Of a DNA stretch of 64,000 nt, positions 37,766-46,629 are shown piece after piece. Position 1 is the first letter of the stretch; the number at the start of each line of letters is the position of its first letter. Source of the stretch: Methanosarcina barkeri 3 (GTDB lineage Archaea; Halobacteriota; Methanosarcinia; Methanosarcinales; Methanosarcinaceae); assembly GCF_000970305.1 (NCBI RefSeq), contig NZ_CP009517.1:1302001-1366000 (forward strand). The letters are read 5' to 3'. The translations under genes and the position numbers were made by a program. Below the pieces are notes generated by a model, which saw nothing but the letters and a program-made list of their open reading frames with translations, made no database searches and was not told the DNA's origin.

Positions 37766-39373
37766 ATGCCAGGAACCGAAGTAGCAAGTGAACTTTTACT
37801 TATAAGTAAGACAGAGGAACCTGAACTCAAAATACTTGACGACTTTTTTGAGCCAAAGGCAGTACATGACCATTTTATGGAACTAACAACACGATACCAC
37901 CCGTCTGGTGAGGAGAATCAAGTTCGTGAGTATGTTATAGAATGTGCCAGAAAGATAGAAGGTGTAGAAGTCATCCATTACGATTCAGAAGCTAAAGATC
38001 CCGGAGAAAGAGTGATTGTCCTTCGTAGAAAGGGCTCAGGGGATCATATCAGTGATCCTTATGTCACTCTACAGGCGCACATGGATATGGTATGTTCTCC
38101 TGACAAGAATATTTTTCCATTAAAAGTTTTTGGTTATCTTGATAACGAAGGTGCAAAATGGATAAAAGCCGGAGATACTGACAGCATTACTGACCCAAAA
38201 AAAGGTACTACCCTGGGTGCAGACGATGGAATTGGAGTAGCAACTATCCTTGCCATTCTGGAGGATAATGATCTCAAAGACTACCCAATTGAGTGTTTTT
38301 TTACTGTCCAGGAAGAAACCGACATGGGGGGAGCTGCAAACTTTGATAAAAGCCTCCTGATCGGTAGAAAGTACATAAATGTTGATGCTGAAGTTGTAGA
38401 TACTATTATTTACGGCAGTGCAGGAGGGTGCAATGTCCGGTATGAAGGAAACCTTGCTTTATCAAGTGTTCCATGTGGCTATACCAATCTGAAATTATCG
38501 ATTTCAGGGCTTCTTGGAGGACATTCCGGAATCAATATCAATAGTGGAAGGCTCAATGCGATCAAGGTCCTCACTGAAATTCTCATTCGATTTAATAAGC
38601 GGCTCACAAATCTTGATGTTGAAGGTGAGGGTATTAAAAGTTATGACCTGCGTCTTATTTCATTGCAAAGGGACGAAGATCCGATCTCAAACAAAATTCC
38701 AAGCTGTGCCAGCGCCATAATAGCTATTCCTGGTGGCGATAAGGAAGAATTTGTAAATGATTTCACAGCTTACTGCGAAGCTTTAAAAGTACAGTCTCAG
38801 CCAGAGGAGAACTTAGTTTATGAGATTAAAGAAATAACTCAAAACTCTCTTGATGAAGCATCGACAGATTCACTTCTGTGCTTACTTCAGCAGATACCCC
38901 ACGGAGTCATCCACATGATTCCGGGAAAAACTAGTTTGGTAGAGACCTCAAGCAACCTGGCAAATATCGCCCTGCAAAATATGATTATCAACGCTTCAAA
39001 TCGCAGCTCGGATGCAAATTCAATGAACGCCCTAATTCAAATGCAAAAATCAATAGGTGAACTCTTCAAGTACTCGGTAGGGACAAGTGATTCCTATCCT
39101 CCATGGGAACCAACTAAGTCAGAATTACTTGATAAAGCACAGAATGTGTACAAAGAGATATATCATAAAGAAGACGCAGCCACCGTAATCCATGCAGGCC
39201 TTGAATGTAGTTATGTTGTGCAAAAATATGATGGTAAAATAGACTGTGTTTCTATAGGGCCTACTATATTGAACCCTCATACCGGGAGTGAATGCCTTAA
39301 GGCAGACACGGTGGGAACTTTCTATAACGCAGTAACCAGTCTTATCCAGGAACTTTTTCAGAAAAATGCATAA
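37766..39373 (+). CDS. pepD: Aminoacyl-histidine dipeptidase (PepD, M20 family)
   Basis: A 535-residue cytosolic M20C dipeptidase that cleaves Xaa-His and related dipeptides. Metal-site motifs are visible: His and Asp in LQAHMDMVCSP, the bridging Asp in TLGADDGIGVAT, the catalytic Glu pair in FTVQEETDMGGAAN, Asp in INVDAEVVD, and a C-terminal His in VIHAGLECSY. Length is slightly above the bacterial 485 because of an N-terminal extension of about 30 residues. A Shine-Dalgarno site (GGAGTTAG) precedes the ATG. The next gene is a decarboxylase about 110 bp away. Confidence 0.94.
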   Translation: MPGTEVASELLLISKTEEPELKILDDFFEPKAVHDHFMELTTRYHPSGEENQVREYVIECARKIEGVEVIHYDSEAKDPGERVIVLRRKGSGDHISDPYVTLQAHMDMVCSPDKNIFPLKVFGYLDNEGAKWIKAGDTDSITDPKKGTTLGADDGIGVATILAILEDNDLKDYPIECFFTVQEETDMGGAANFDKSLLIGRKYINVDAEVVDTIIYGSAGGCNVRYEGNLALSSVPCGYTNLKLSISGLLGGHSGININSGRLNAIKVLTEILIRFNKRLTNLDVEGEGIKSYDLRLISLQRDEDPISNKIPSCASAIIAIPGGDKEEFVNDFTAYCEALKVQSQPEENLVYEIKEITQNSLDEASTDSLLCLLQQIPHGVIHMIPGKTSLVETSSNLANIALQNMIINASNRSSDANSMNALIQMQKSIGELFKYSVGTSDSYPPWEPTKSELLDKAQNVYKEIYHKEDAATVIHAGLECSYVVQKYDGKIDCVSIGPTILNPHTGSECLKADTVGTFYNAVTSLIQELFQKNA

Positions 39374-39481
39374 TATATTAATTGGAAGCATAAGCCCGCA
39401 TCCAATTTTTTTCTTTTTATTATTCAAAGTAAGCTGGGTAAGGCAAATTAATTTTGTAACTCTATATGAGGGGTTAAAATT

Positions 39482-40888
39482 ATGATTTCTAGAAAAGTAA
39501 ACCTGGAAGCTCTGGATGAGTCCAAAAAGTATCGTGTCGGTGCATACAGTGCCAGATATATCGCAAAGGTCAAAGAAAAAGGAATTCCAAAATATGAGTT
39601 CCCTGAAGAAGGAATGAGTCCGAGAGCTGCTTATCAACTGGTGCATGACGAGCAGAGTCTCGACGGTAATCCCTTCCTGAACCTGGCAAGTTTTGTTAAC
39701 ACATGGATGGAACCGGAAGCAGACAAGCTTGTCATGGAAAATATCAATAAAAATATCATAGATATTTTTGAGTATCCTCAAACTGACAAAGTTATTCACA
39801 GGAATATTGTGAATATGCTTGGGCGTCTTTTTAATGGGCATCATACCGAATTCATGGGCACTGCAACAGCAGGATCCTCTGAAGCCATAATGCTGGGTTT
39901 GCTGGCTCACAAATGGAGCTGGAAAAACTCAGGACGAGGCACAGGCAAGCCAAACATAATTTTCGGAAACGACGCTCACGTTTGCTGGGATAAGTTTGCC
40001 AAATACTTTGACGTTGAGGCTAGAAAAATTCCTATAGACAAAGATGTACGTACAATTACGGCAGATGCTGTCTCAAAGAAGATTGACGAGAACACAATTT
40101 GTGTTGGTTGCGTTCTGGGAACAACTTTTACAGGAGAAATCGATCCTGTAAAGGACATTAACGATTTGCTTCTGAAATACAGGAAAGAAAAAGGCTGGGA
40201 CATACCAATCCACATAGACGCTGCAAGTGGCGGCTTCATATTGCCATTTACTGAGCCTGATTTTAAGTGGGACTTCAGGCTGGAAAGAGTAAAATCGATA
40301 AACGTTTCAGGACATAAGTACGGATTGACTTATCCTGGCCTCGGCTGGCTGATTTTCCGTGACGAAACTGACCTTCCTGAAGAGTTGATTTTCCATGTAA
40401 ACTACCTTGGAGAAATGGAAGACTCTTACACTCTTAACTTTTCAGGAGGCAGTGCAATGGTTGTGGCCCAATATTATAATGTTTTAAGATTCGGAAGAGC
40501 TGGCTACACCGGAATAATGAAGAACATCCTTGAGGTTTCCCAGGACCTTGCCAGGAAAGTTAACAACTTGGGCCGTTTCGAAATGCTGAACAAAGGAGAA
40601 AGGCTTCCTATAATTGCTTTCAAACAAAAAAAGGAAACTGGTTATTCCCTGCAGCAGCTCTCATATAAACTGAGAGAGAAAGGCTGGATAATTCCCGCCT
40701 ACTGTCTTCCGGAAAATGCGGCAGATATCGAGATAATGCGTATTGTCGTAAGAGAAAATTTCACTTTGGACATGGCAGCAATTCTTGTCAAAGATATTGA
40801 AAATGCATGTCAGTTTTTTGAAAATGGTAACAAATCCGGAACAAAAAAATCCTGTCCATCTGAAAATGACATGGCTCATATTTGCTGA
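39482..40888 (+). CDS. gadA: Glutamate decarboxylase (group II PLP decarboxylase)
   Basis: A 468-residue PLP enzyme matching GadA/GadB in length and layout. It has FLNLASFVNTWMEPEADKLV near the N-terminus, GTATAGSSEAIMLGLLAHK, the Asp-containing HIDAASGGFILPFTEP and the PLP lysine in NVSGHKYGLTYPGLGW. The enzyme decarboxylates glutamate to GABA and consumes a proton. No antiporter (GadC) is adjacent. In methanogens a different group II enzyme (MfnA) decarboxylates tyrosine or aspartate, but the N-terminal and HKYG motifs here are GAD-like. A Shine-Dalgarno GAGGGG precedes the ATG. Confidence 0.9.
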   Translation: MISRKVNLEALDESKKYRVGAYSARYIAKVKEKGIPKYEFPEEGMSPRAAYQLVHDEQSLDGNPFLNLASFVNTWMEPEADKLVMENINKNIIDIFEYPQTDKVIHRNIVNMLGRLFNGHHTEFMGTATAGSSEAIMLGLLAHKWSWKNSGRGTGKPNIIFGNDAHVCWDKFAKYFDVEARKIPIDKDVRTITADAVSKKIDENTICVGCVLGTTFTGEIDPVKDINDLLLKYRKEKGWDIPIHIDAASGGFILPFTEPDFKWDFRLERVKSINVSGHKYGLTYPGLGWLIFRDETDLPEELIFHVNYLGEMEDSYTLNFSGGSAMVVAQYYNVLRFGRAGYTGIMKNILEVSQDLARKVNNLGRFEMLNKGERLPIIAFKQKKETGYSLQQLSYKLREKGWIIPAYCLPENAADIEIMRIVVRENFTLDMAAILVKDIENACQFFENGNKSGTKKSCPSENDMAHIC

Positions 40889-40984
40889 AAATTCAGCCAG
40901 ATATTTCCAGGTTTTGGGCATGAGATTCACGGAATCGAGGTTAATGAGGAATATATTTTCTGGATGCGCTGTGTGAAGAAAGAA

Positions 40985-41075
40985 ATCAGGGAAACTGAAG
41001 AAATAATCAAGGAAACTGAAGAAATAATCAAGGAAACTGAAGAAATAATCAAGGAAACTGAAGAAATAATCAGGG
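40985..41075. repeat. 21-nt tandem repeat
   Basis: Four to five copies of GAAACTGAAGAAATAATCAAG lie downstream of gadA. They form an open repetitive ETEEIIK frame in a 69-codon ORF with no ribosome-binding site. Short GTAAAGAAATCTGAAACAT repeats follow (41230-41275). Confidence 0.85.
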
Positions 41076-41315
41076 AAAAGAAAGAAAAGAGAACTTTTAC
41101 TTCTACTCTGATCCACAGGCAAATGACCCGTCCGCGTTCGGCTATGAGATCATTCAAAAAGGGCCGCTCCTGATTGGTAAAGAAAAGGATTAAAGGGGAG
41201 CTGAAAACTGTAAAGACGGCTGGAAAGCTGTAAAGAAATCTGAAACATGTAAAGAAATCTGAAACATGTAAAGAAAGCTAAAAATTTTGAATTTTAATGA
41301 CTTTTTGGAGGATAA

Positions 41316-42860
41316 ATGAATGCAATAGAAAAAGATCTAGAAGTTAACTCCGATTTCAGTCCGGAAAAAATGAATAGCTCTTTTGCGGAATTCAAGCAAA
41401 ATTATCCGGAATTTGAGACAACACACATTCTCGATGAGCTGAGGGAACTTGAGTACGCACGCCTGGACTGGCAGGACCAGATCTATCTGGATTATACTGG
41501 TGGAGGGCTATATGCTAATAGTCAGCTTATCAAACATATGGAACTGCTCCAGTGTAATGTTTTTGGAAATCCTCACTCGGAAAACCTTACTTCAATGGCT
41601 ATGACAAAACTTGTGGAGCGGGCCAGAGACAAAATATTAAGCTTTTTTAATGCGTCTTCGGATGAATATATAGTTATTTTTACTCCCAATGCAACAGGTG
41701 CCCTCAGGCTGATAGGAGAAGCCTATCCGTTTGAGAAAGGATGCCAGTTTTTGCTGACCGTAGATAACCATAATTCAGTTAATGGAATTAGAGTTTTTGC
41801 AGAAAGTAAAGGAGCTTCCGTAAATTACATTCCTGTGAAACCTTCCGAGCTGAGAGTGGACGAAGAAAAGCTAGAGATTTATCTTGGTAAAGCCAAACCT
41901 AAGGAAAATAACCTGTTTGCTTATCCTGCCCAATCCAATTTTTCGGGAGTACAGCATCCTCTGGACTGGATTGAGAAAGCCAGGAAAAAAGGCTGGGACA
42001 TCTTGCTGGATTGTGCTGCTTTCGTACCTACTAACCGCCTTGACTTGAGCCAGTGGAATCCTGATTTTATCCCAATCTCATTTTACAAGATGTTTGGCTA
42101 CCCTACCGGTCTTGGCTGTCTCCTTGCTCGAAAGGCTGCTTTGAATAAACTGAAAAGGCCCTGGTTTTCCGGAGGTACCATTAGCATAGTTTCTGTCCAG
42201 AAAGAAAACTGGTATTGTCTGCAACAGGGCGATGAAGCCTTTGAAGCCTTTGAAGACGGAACTATCAATTATCTAAGCGTACCTGCTATTGAAATAGGAC
42301 TGAAATACATAGAACGGATTGGAGTGGATATTATTCATAAAAGAGTTATGTGCCTTACAGGCTGGCTGCTGGATAATATGCAGGCTCTGAAATATCCCAA
42401 TGGCCAGATTTTTGTAAAAATTCATGGGCCGTCCGATCTCGAGAAACGGGGAGGAACGATTGCTTTTAATCTCTATCATGCAGACGGAACACCTTTTGAT
42501 TGCCAGGTGGTACAGGATGCAGCAAATAAGGCAAAGATTTCTTTACGAACCGGCTGCTTCTGCAATCCTGGAGACGGTGAAGTAAGCCATAATATCACCA
42601 GAAATGAAATGGCTTCATGTTTTGAGAATCTGAAGCCTTCTAGCAAGTATCCTTACGGCTCGGACTGCAAGAACCATGAGTCCTGTCTTGCCGTAAAAAC
42701 TAAAATGGCAAGCATACGTGTATCACTTGGCCTTGTAACAAACTTCTCAGATGTCTACTTATTTATGAACTTCCTCCACGGACTGCTGTGTGAGCCCGAA
42801 ATCCAAGTTTCCAAAGCAGAAAAAGTAAAACGCAGAGCGTTCCTGAATAAAGGGCCATAA
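41316..42860 (+). CDS. Class V aminotransferase-fold PLP enzyme, MOCOS-like
   Basis: A 514-residue protein related to the NifS-like domain of molybdenum cofactor sulfurase. It has QIYLDYTGGGLYANSQLIKH at the start of the fold, FTPNATGALRLIGEAYPF, VDNHNSVNGIRVFAESKGA, the PLP lysine in ISFYKMFGYPTGLGC and a C-terminal cysteine-rich loop RTGCFCNPGDGEVSHN that would carry the persulfide. No MOSC domain follows. Cofactor sulfuration or another cysteine-dependent sulfur transfer is likely, but the acceptor is unknown. GGAGG lies 7 nt before the ATG. It is a second class V enzyme beside nifS in this window, with a different architecture. Confidence 0.88.
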   Translation: MNAIEKDLEVNSDFSPEKMNSSFAEFKQNYPEFETTHILDELRELEYARLDWQDQIYLDYTGGGLYANSQLIKHMELLQCNVFGNPHSENLTSMAMTKLVERARDKILSFFNASSDEYIVIFTPNATGALRLIGEAYPFEKGCQFLLTVDNHNSVNGIRVFAESKGASVNYIPVKPSELRVDEEKLEIYLGKAKPKENNLFAYPAQSNFSGVQHPLDWIEKARKKGWDILLDCAAFVPTNRLDLSQWNPDFIPISFYKMFGYPTGLGCLLARKAALNKLKRPWFSGGTISIVSVQKENWYCLQQGDEAFEAFEDGTINYLSVPAIEIGLKYIERIGVDIIHKRVMCLTGWLLDNMQALKYPNGQIFVKIHGPSDLEKRGGTIAFNLYHADGTPFDCQVVQDAANKAKISLRTGCFCNPGDGEVSHNITRNEMASCFENLKPSSKYPYGSDCKNHESCLAVKTKMASIRVSLGLVTNFSDVYLFMNFLHGLLCEPEIQVSKAEKVKRRAFLNKGP

Positions 42861-42961
42861 ATAAGAAGGGTAAGATAAATTCATCCCGGGTTCTGGTATC
42901 AAACCTTTTCAAAAAAGGCTTGAGCGAAAACAAGTTCTAAATCTAAAATACCGTGATTGCT

Positions 42962-43074
42962 TGATAAACCGGCGCAACGGTTTCGACTCAACGGTTGTGT
43001 TTGGATTTGGAAGTCTTATCCCCTAACCCTATCGGCGTGATAAACCGGCGCAACGGTTTCGGGTCAACGGTTGT
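42962..43074. repeat. Pair of 37-nt direct repeats with 39-nt spacer
   Basis: TGATAAACCGGCGCAACGGT followed by TTCGACTCAACGGTTGT occurs at 42962-42998 and again at 43038-43074 with two changes. The unit contains AACCG/CGGTT inverted arms and a second AACGGTT. It is GC-richer than its surroundings. The size is CRISPR-like but only two units and no cas genes are present. Confidence 0.7.
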
Positions 43075-43119
43075 TCCAAATCAAAGTTGAGCTGGAGAAT
43101 CCTGATCCGGGAGATGATT

Positions 43120-44001
43120 TCACTGGAATTGGACTTCCTTAACCACCCTGAATCCCAGGCTATTTAATTTTTTATCCTGGGCTGCAAAAAGTCTTTCAGC
43201 CGACCGGCAGCAGCCTGCGTTTCCATTCCAGCCTCCACCTCTCCTTATCCTTACTGGAGTGGATACGCTTGGGAAAGGATTTTCCCAGGCCCTTCCGTCC
43301 GTCGGGGCATCTTTATAACTTATATGGTACTCGTCCTGTACCCATTCCCCTGCATTTCCATAAATATCGTGAAGTCCCCAGGGGTTTGGCTTTTTCAGGC
43401 CGACCGGATGTGTTTCAAACCCGGAATTCTCCAGAAACCAGGCATATTCCGTAAGTTTCGATTCGTCATCTCCAAAAAAATAAGCGGTTTCGGTTCCTGC
43501 CCTGGCTGCATATTCCCATTCGGCTTCAGTTGGAAGGCGGTAGATTCGTGAAGTTCCATCGGCACTTTCCAGAGCATTGAGTTTTCGGAAAAAGACCTGA
43601 ATCTCATTCCAGGAAACGTTCTCAACCGGGTGCTTTTCGCCCTTGAAATACGCAGGATTATTCCTCATGACTTTATGCCATTGCTCCTGTGTGACCGGGT
43701 ACCTGCCAATGTGAAAAGGTTTTTTGATTGTTACTTTATGCACAGGGCTTTCCCAGAGCTTCCTCCGTTTTTCACGCATTGGAGAGCCCATATTAAATTC
43801 TCCGGCAGGAATTAGAATGAACTCCATTCCAACAGAGTTAATTGTTAGACTACCGGATAAACTCTTGATTGAGTTATTTATCGAGTTGTTCATTGAGTTA
43901 CTGACGGGATTGTCAATTGATTTATTTAGCGGGTCATCTCGTGAGTTATTTAATGAGTTATTTAGCGAGTTATTTAGTGATTTATTCAGCGAGTCATTCA
44001 T
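43120..44001 (-). CDS. Formylglycine-generating-enzyme-like (SUMF1/DUF323) protein
   Basis: After an N-terminal Asn/Ser repeat of about 50 residues (LNNSLNNS-type), the FGE-sulfatase fold begins at VGMEFILIPAGEFNMGSPMR. It includes GRYPVTQEQWHKVMRNNPAY, YRLPTEAEWEYAARAGTETA, GLHDIYGNAGEWVQDEY, RIRRGGGWNGNAGCCRSAER and the ending LGFRVVK. Such domains oxidise cysteine to formylglycine in sulfatases or serve as other modifying or binding modules. The canonical copper-binding cysteine pair of true FGE is not evident (only the CC in GNAGCCRS), so another activity is likely. The real start may lie after the repeats. Confidence 0.85.
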   Translation of the reverse strand: MNDSLNKSLNNSLNNSLNNSRDDPLNKSIDNPVSNSMNNSINNSIKSLSGSLTINSVGMEFILIPAGEFNMGSPMREKRRKLWESPVHKVTIKKPFHIGRYPVTQEQWHKVMRNNPAYFKGEKHPVENVSWNEIQVFFRKLNALESADGTSRIYRLPTEAEWEYAARAGTETAYFFGDDESKLTEYAWFLENSGFETHPVGLKKPNPWGLHDIYGNAGEWVQDEYHISYKDAPTDGRAWENPFPSVSTPVRIRRGGGWNGNAGCCRSAERLFAAQDKKLNSLGFRVVKEVQFQ

Positions 44002-44062
44002 TGAGTTACCTACTATTACTTGGTTATTTATTGAGTCATTCAGTGAGGTTCAGTGAGGTACG
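43865..44062. repeat. 12-nt repeats overlapping the 5' end of the FGE-like gene
   Basis: Variants of GAGTTATTTAAT are repeated a dozen or more times. On the minus strand they encode the NNSLNNSL run and continue upstream of its first ATG, so the start codon lies inside the repeat and copy number could change protein length. Confidence 0.75.
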
Positions 44063-44437
44063 GATCGTTTTGTCCATTGGTTTTTTCACCGGAACACTAA
44101 TAACGGTGGATTGAATTACTGATTAAGCTATCAACTAAATTGCCAGATCTAAGAAGTTCAATTTCTTCTGAACCTTTACATTGTAAAGAGAATTTTTTGA
44201 GGAGTAAGTGTTCTCACCACGTTGATTTAATAACCAAAAATATATTCCAAAAACCAGGAATATACCATAAGATTTATCTTTTTTGTTGTTACTGCTTCTT
44301 GAACCAATAAAACTGCACTAATCAAACCCTGTGTACAAAGCAAAACGGGATAAAATAGCTAAAACCAAGAGCCTATAATCAAAAAGTTTTTATGACATTG
44401 GTATAGAGGCAAAGGTAGAGACAGGAAGTGAGCAAAA

Positions 44438-45235
44438 ATGAAATACTGCCTCCTTAACCTGATTCTTTTTTCGGGCAGAAGAAAAGAGATTCTATTACTC
44501 CTTAAAGAAAAACCAAGAGATATTGATGAGATAAAAGAATTACTTAACGTAAACGCCAATTCGATCCAGCTTCATATGAAGAAAATAAAAGAATCTGGCC
44601 TGATAACTCAAAAAAACAAAATCTACAGTTTATCTGAGATTGGAGAGACAATAGTTGAAAATATGCAACCTATGCTCAGCATGGCTGAACTTTTAGGAGA
44701 AAATACCGAATACTGGATGAGCCACGACTTAAGCTCGATTCCTGAGTTCCTTCTGGAGAGAATCGGCGAACTCGGGCATTGCGAGCTACTGGAACCTGAC
44801 GCCGAACACCTTTTTGAAACCCCAAAAGTGCTCCGGGATAGTATTCTAAACTCAAGAGAGATCCTGACTTTTGTAACTTATTTTCACCCTCAAGCTCCTT
44901 CAATTTATGCAGAGCTTGCGGAGAATGGATCTGAAATTGTGCTCTGTATGACCGAAAGTGTTGCACAGCGTTTATTTTTAAATAATCGTACAGAAGCAGA
45001 AAAATTGTCCAGAGCCGACAACTGCAGGCTTTTTATATCACGAGAGCCGGCAACAGTTCCATCCTTGATTGTAACGGATAAGCTCGTTGCATTCAAGCTC
45101 TTTGAAACCAATGGAAAGTTAAGGGACCAGCTAGTTTTGTCTTTTGGGGAAAGAGCCCTATGCTGGGGAAAAGAACTTTTCAGGCACTATCTGGAAACAG
45201 CCGAACCTCTGAATGAGAAACCGTTCCTTCAGTAG
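44438..45235 (+). CDS. Winged-helix regulator with DUF1724-type C-terminal domain
   Basis: A 265-residue methanogen-type transcription regulator. The N-terminal winged helix (SGRRKEILLLLKEKPRDIDE, LNVNANSIQLHMKKIKESGL) is followed by a sensor domain from about residue 120 (DSILNSREILTFVTYFHPQA, FISREPATVPSLIVTDKLVA, LSFGERALCWGKELFRHYLE) matching DUF1724 proteins common in Methanosarcina. Members are thought to control substrate- or stress-linked genes; the effector is unknown. AGGAAGTGAG lies upstream of the ATG. The gene is divergent from the FGE-like gene. Confidence 0.86.
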   Translation: MKYCLLNLILFSGRRKEILLLLKEKPRDIDEIKELLNVNANSIQLHMKKIKESGLITQKNKIYSLSEIGETIVENMQPMLSMAELLGENTEYWMSHDLSSIPEFLLERIGELGHCELLEPDAEHLFETPKVLRDSILNSREILTFVTYFHPQAPSIYAELAENGSEIVLCMTESVAQRLFLNNRTEAEKLSRADNCRLFISREPATVPSLIVTDKLVAFKLFETNGKLRDQLVLSFGERALCWGKELFRHYLETAEPLNEKPFLQ

Positions 45236-45346
45236 CACCTGGTTAAGACTCTTGTCGACACTGATTCAGAAACCCAGTAACAGATGAAAGAGGTACTTTA
45301 AGGAAGCTCTGTCCTCGAAATTAACGTATGTGAATAACTTGGTTAT

Positions 45347-45475
45347 CTTCTGTTATCTGGTTAATCTCTGTTATCTGGTTAATCTCTGTTATCTGGTTAA
45401 TCTCTGTTATCTGGTTAATCTCTGTTATCTGGTTAATCTCTATTATTTGGTTAATCTCTGTTATCTGGTTAATAT
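45347..45475. repeat. 18-nt tandem repeat CTGTTATCTGGTTAATCT
   Basis: Seven to eight copies, nearly perfect, lie downstream of the regulator. The unit length, a multiple of three, leaves a spurious open frame of repeated CYLVNL. Confidence 0.9.
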
Positions 45476-45707
45476 TAGTCTCAAATACTCGTTAAGTAGT
45501 TTTCAAGTTTTTTGTTTTGGACCTCAGTTCAACTGGACCCGGTTCAACTTGAGCTAACTTGTACTCCTTGCATGAAAACGCAATAATGTCACACTGAATA
45601 TTTAATTATAGTAATATCAACCTTATAACACCTGAAGACCGTAAATTGGGAATCTAAGTAGAATTTTCTAGAAAAATGCTGAATTTAAAATGAAAAGGAG
45701 ACTAATT

Positions 45708-46334
45708 ATGAGATTCTGGTTACTCAAAGCTGCAGGTACCCTGGAAGATGAAGAGCTGTTTCTGGAATACAGCGTGATTACAATAGGGTGGGCTGAACTT
45801 TCGGATTTGTCAAGTATTAGAAATGAGGCACAGGTAAAGAGAATAATGCTCGAAAAATATCCCGGAATGCAGGACGAGCGTAGTTCTGCCTGGGCAGGAG
45901 AGATTTACTCGTTTATCACAAAAATAAAGAAAGGAGACCTCGTGGCAGTCCCACTCAAAACCAGGAACGAGATGCTGATTGGAAAGGTTATCGGAGAATA
46001 TGAGTATCGGCAGATCAGCGACTTTGTCAGGCATATCAGGAGTGTGAGCTGGCTTAAAACCCTTCTGAAAGAGGATTTCGAGGAAGAATATGATGTTGAC
46101 CTCAGCTCTCCTGAGACACTTTCCCTTATAGAAGCAGGTTCTGAAAAATTTTCAGATATAACCAAGATTAAATCCCTGGGAGTCCTTCTTGAAGAGCTTA
46201 ACTTTACCCTTGATGAACTTGGCTCTCTTAAAGAAAGGCTGCTTGAACTTACTTACAGGCTAGCTGAGACTGAAGAGATCTCAGAAGTCCGAGAAATCGC
46301 GGCCGAAATGGAGAAAATACTGACAGAAAAGTGA
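45708..46334 (+). CDS. EVE/restriction-type N-terminal domain protein
   Basis: A 208-residue protein beginning RFWLLKAAGTLEDEELFLEY, then ITIGWAELSDLS, SAWAGEIYSFITKIKKGDLV and EYEYRQISDFVRHIRSVSWL. This pattern occurs in the DNA-recognition (EVE/MrcB-like) part of type IV restriction and Mrr-like proteins. Here no nuclease follows; instead there is a helical, acidic C-terminus (GSLKERLLELTYRLAETEEI). The start is ATG 45708 because AAAGGAG (45693-45699) precedes it, not the ATG at 45690. It may bind modified DNA or RNA, or be a remnant of a restriction gene. Confidence 0.7.
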   Translation: MRFWLLKAAGTLEDEELFLEYSVITIGWAELSDLSSIRNEAQVKRIMLEKYPGMQDERSSAWAGEIYSFITKIKKGDLVAVPLKTRNEMLIGKVIGEYEYRQISDFVRHIRSVSWLKTLLKEDFEEEYDVDLSSPETLSLIEAGSEKFSDITKIKSLGVLLEELNFTLDELGSLKERLLELTYRLAETEEISEVREIAAEMEKILTEK

Positions 46335-46612
46335 AGGAAAGAACGAGAATAAGAGAAAAAAAGGGGAGAAGGGGAAACAAAAAAAGAGAAGAAGGAGAAG
46401 AAAGTAGAAGAGAGGAGAAAAGAAAAAGAAAAAAGAGGGGAGAGAGGAAAAAAGGAAAAAGAGGGGAGAGAGGAGAAAAGAAAAAAGGAAAAAGAGGAAA
46501 GGAATGAAAAAAAGGCAGGTAAAAAAGAAGAGGAAAAAAGAGGGGAGAGAGGAGAAAAGAAAGGTAGAAAAGGAGAATGGAAGAAAAAAGAGAAGATTCT
46601 CCTCTTAACAGA
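46335..46612. repeat. Polypurine tract of about 280 bp
   Basis: Almost uninterrupted G and A on the plus strand, with imperfect repeats of AAAAGAGGGGAGAGAGGAGA. It lies between the convergent EVE-like gene and pheT, so it forms the 3' flank of both. No coding frame is supported. Confidence 0.9.
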
Positions 46613-46629
46613 GAATTTAATTAACAGTA

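Noticed and set aside
40964-41173. Frame with repeated ETEEIIK peptide after gadA
   Set aside because: Repeat-derived, no start signals; similar frames exist on the other strand.
42962-43074. Possible CRISPR array
   Set aside because: Only two repeats, no leader or cas genes, and the repeat does not look like the known Methanosarcina repeats I remember.
45330-45557. Frame of repeated CYLVNL peptide
   Set aside because: A by-product of an 18-nt tandem repeat whose length is a multiple of three.
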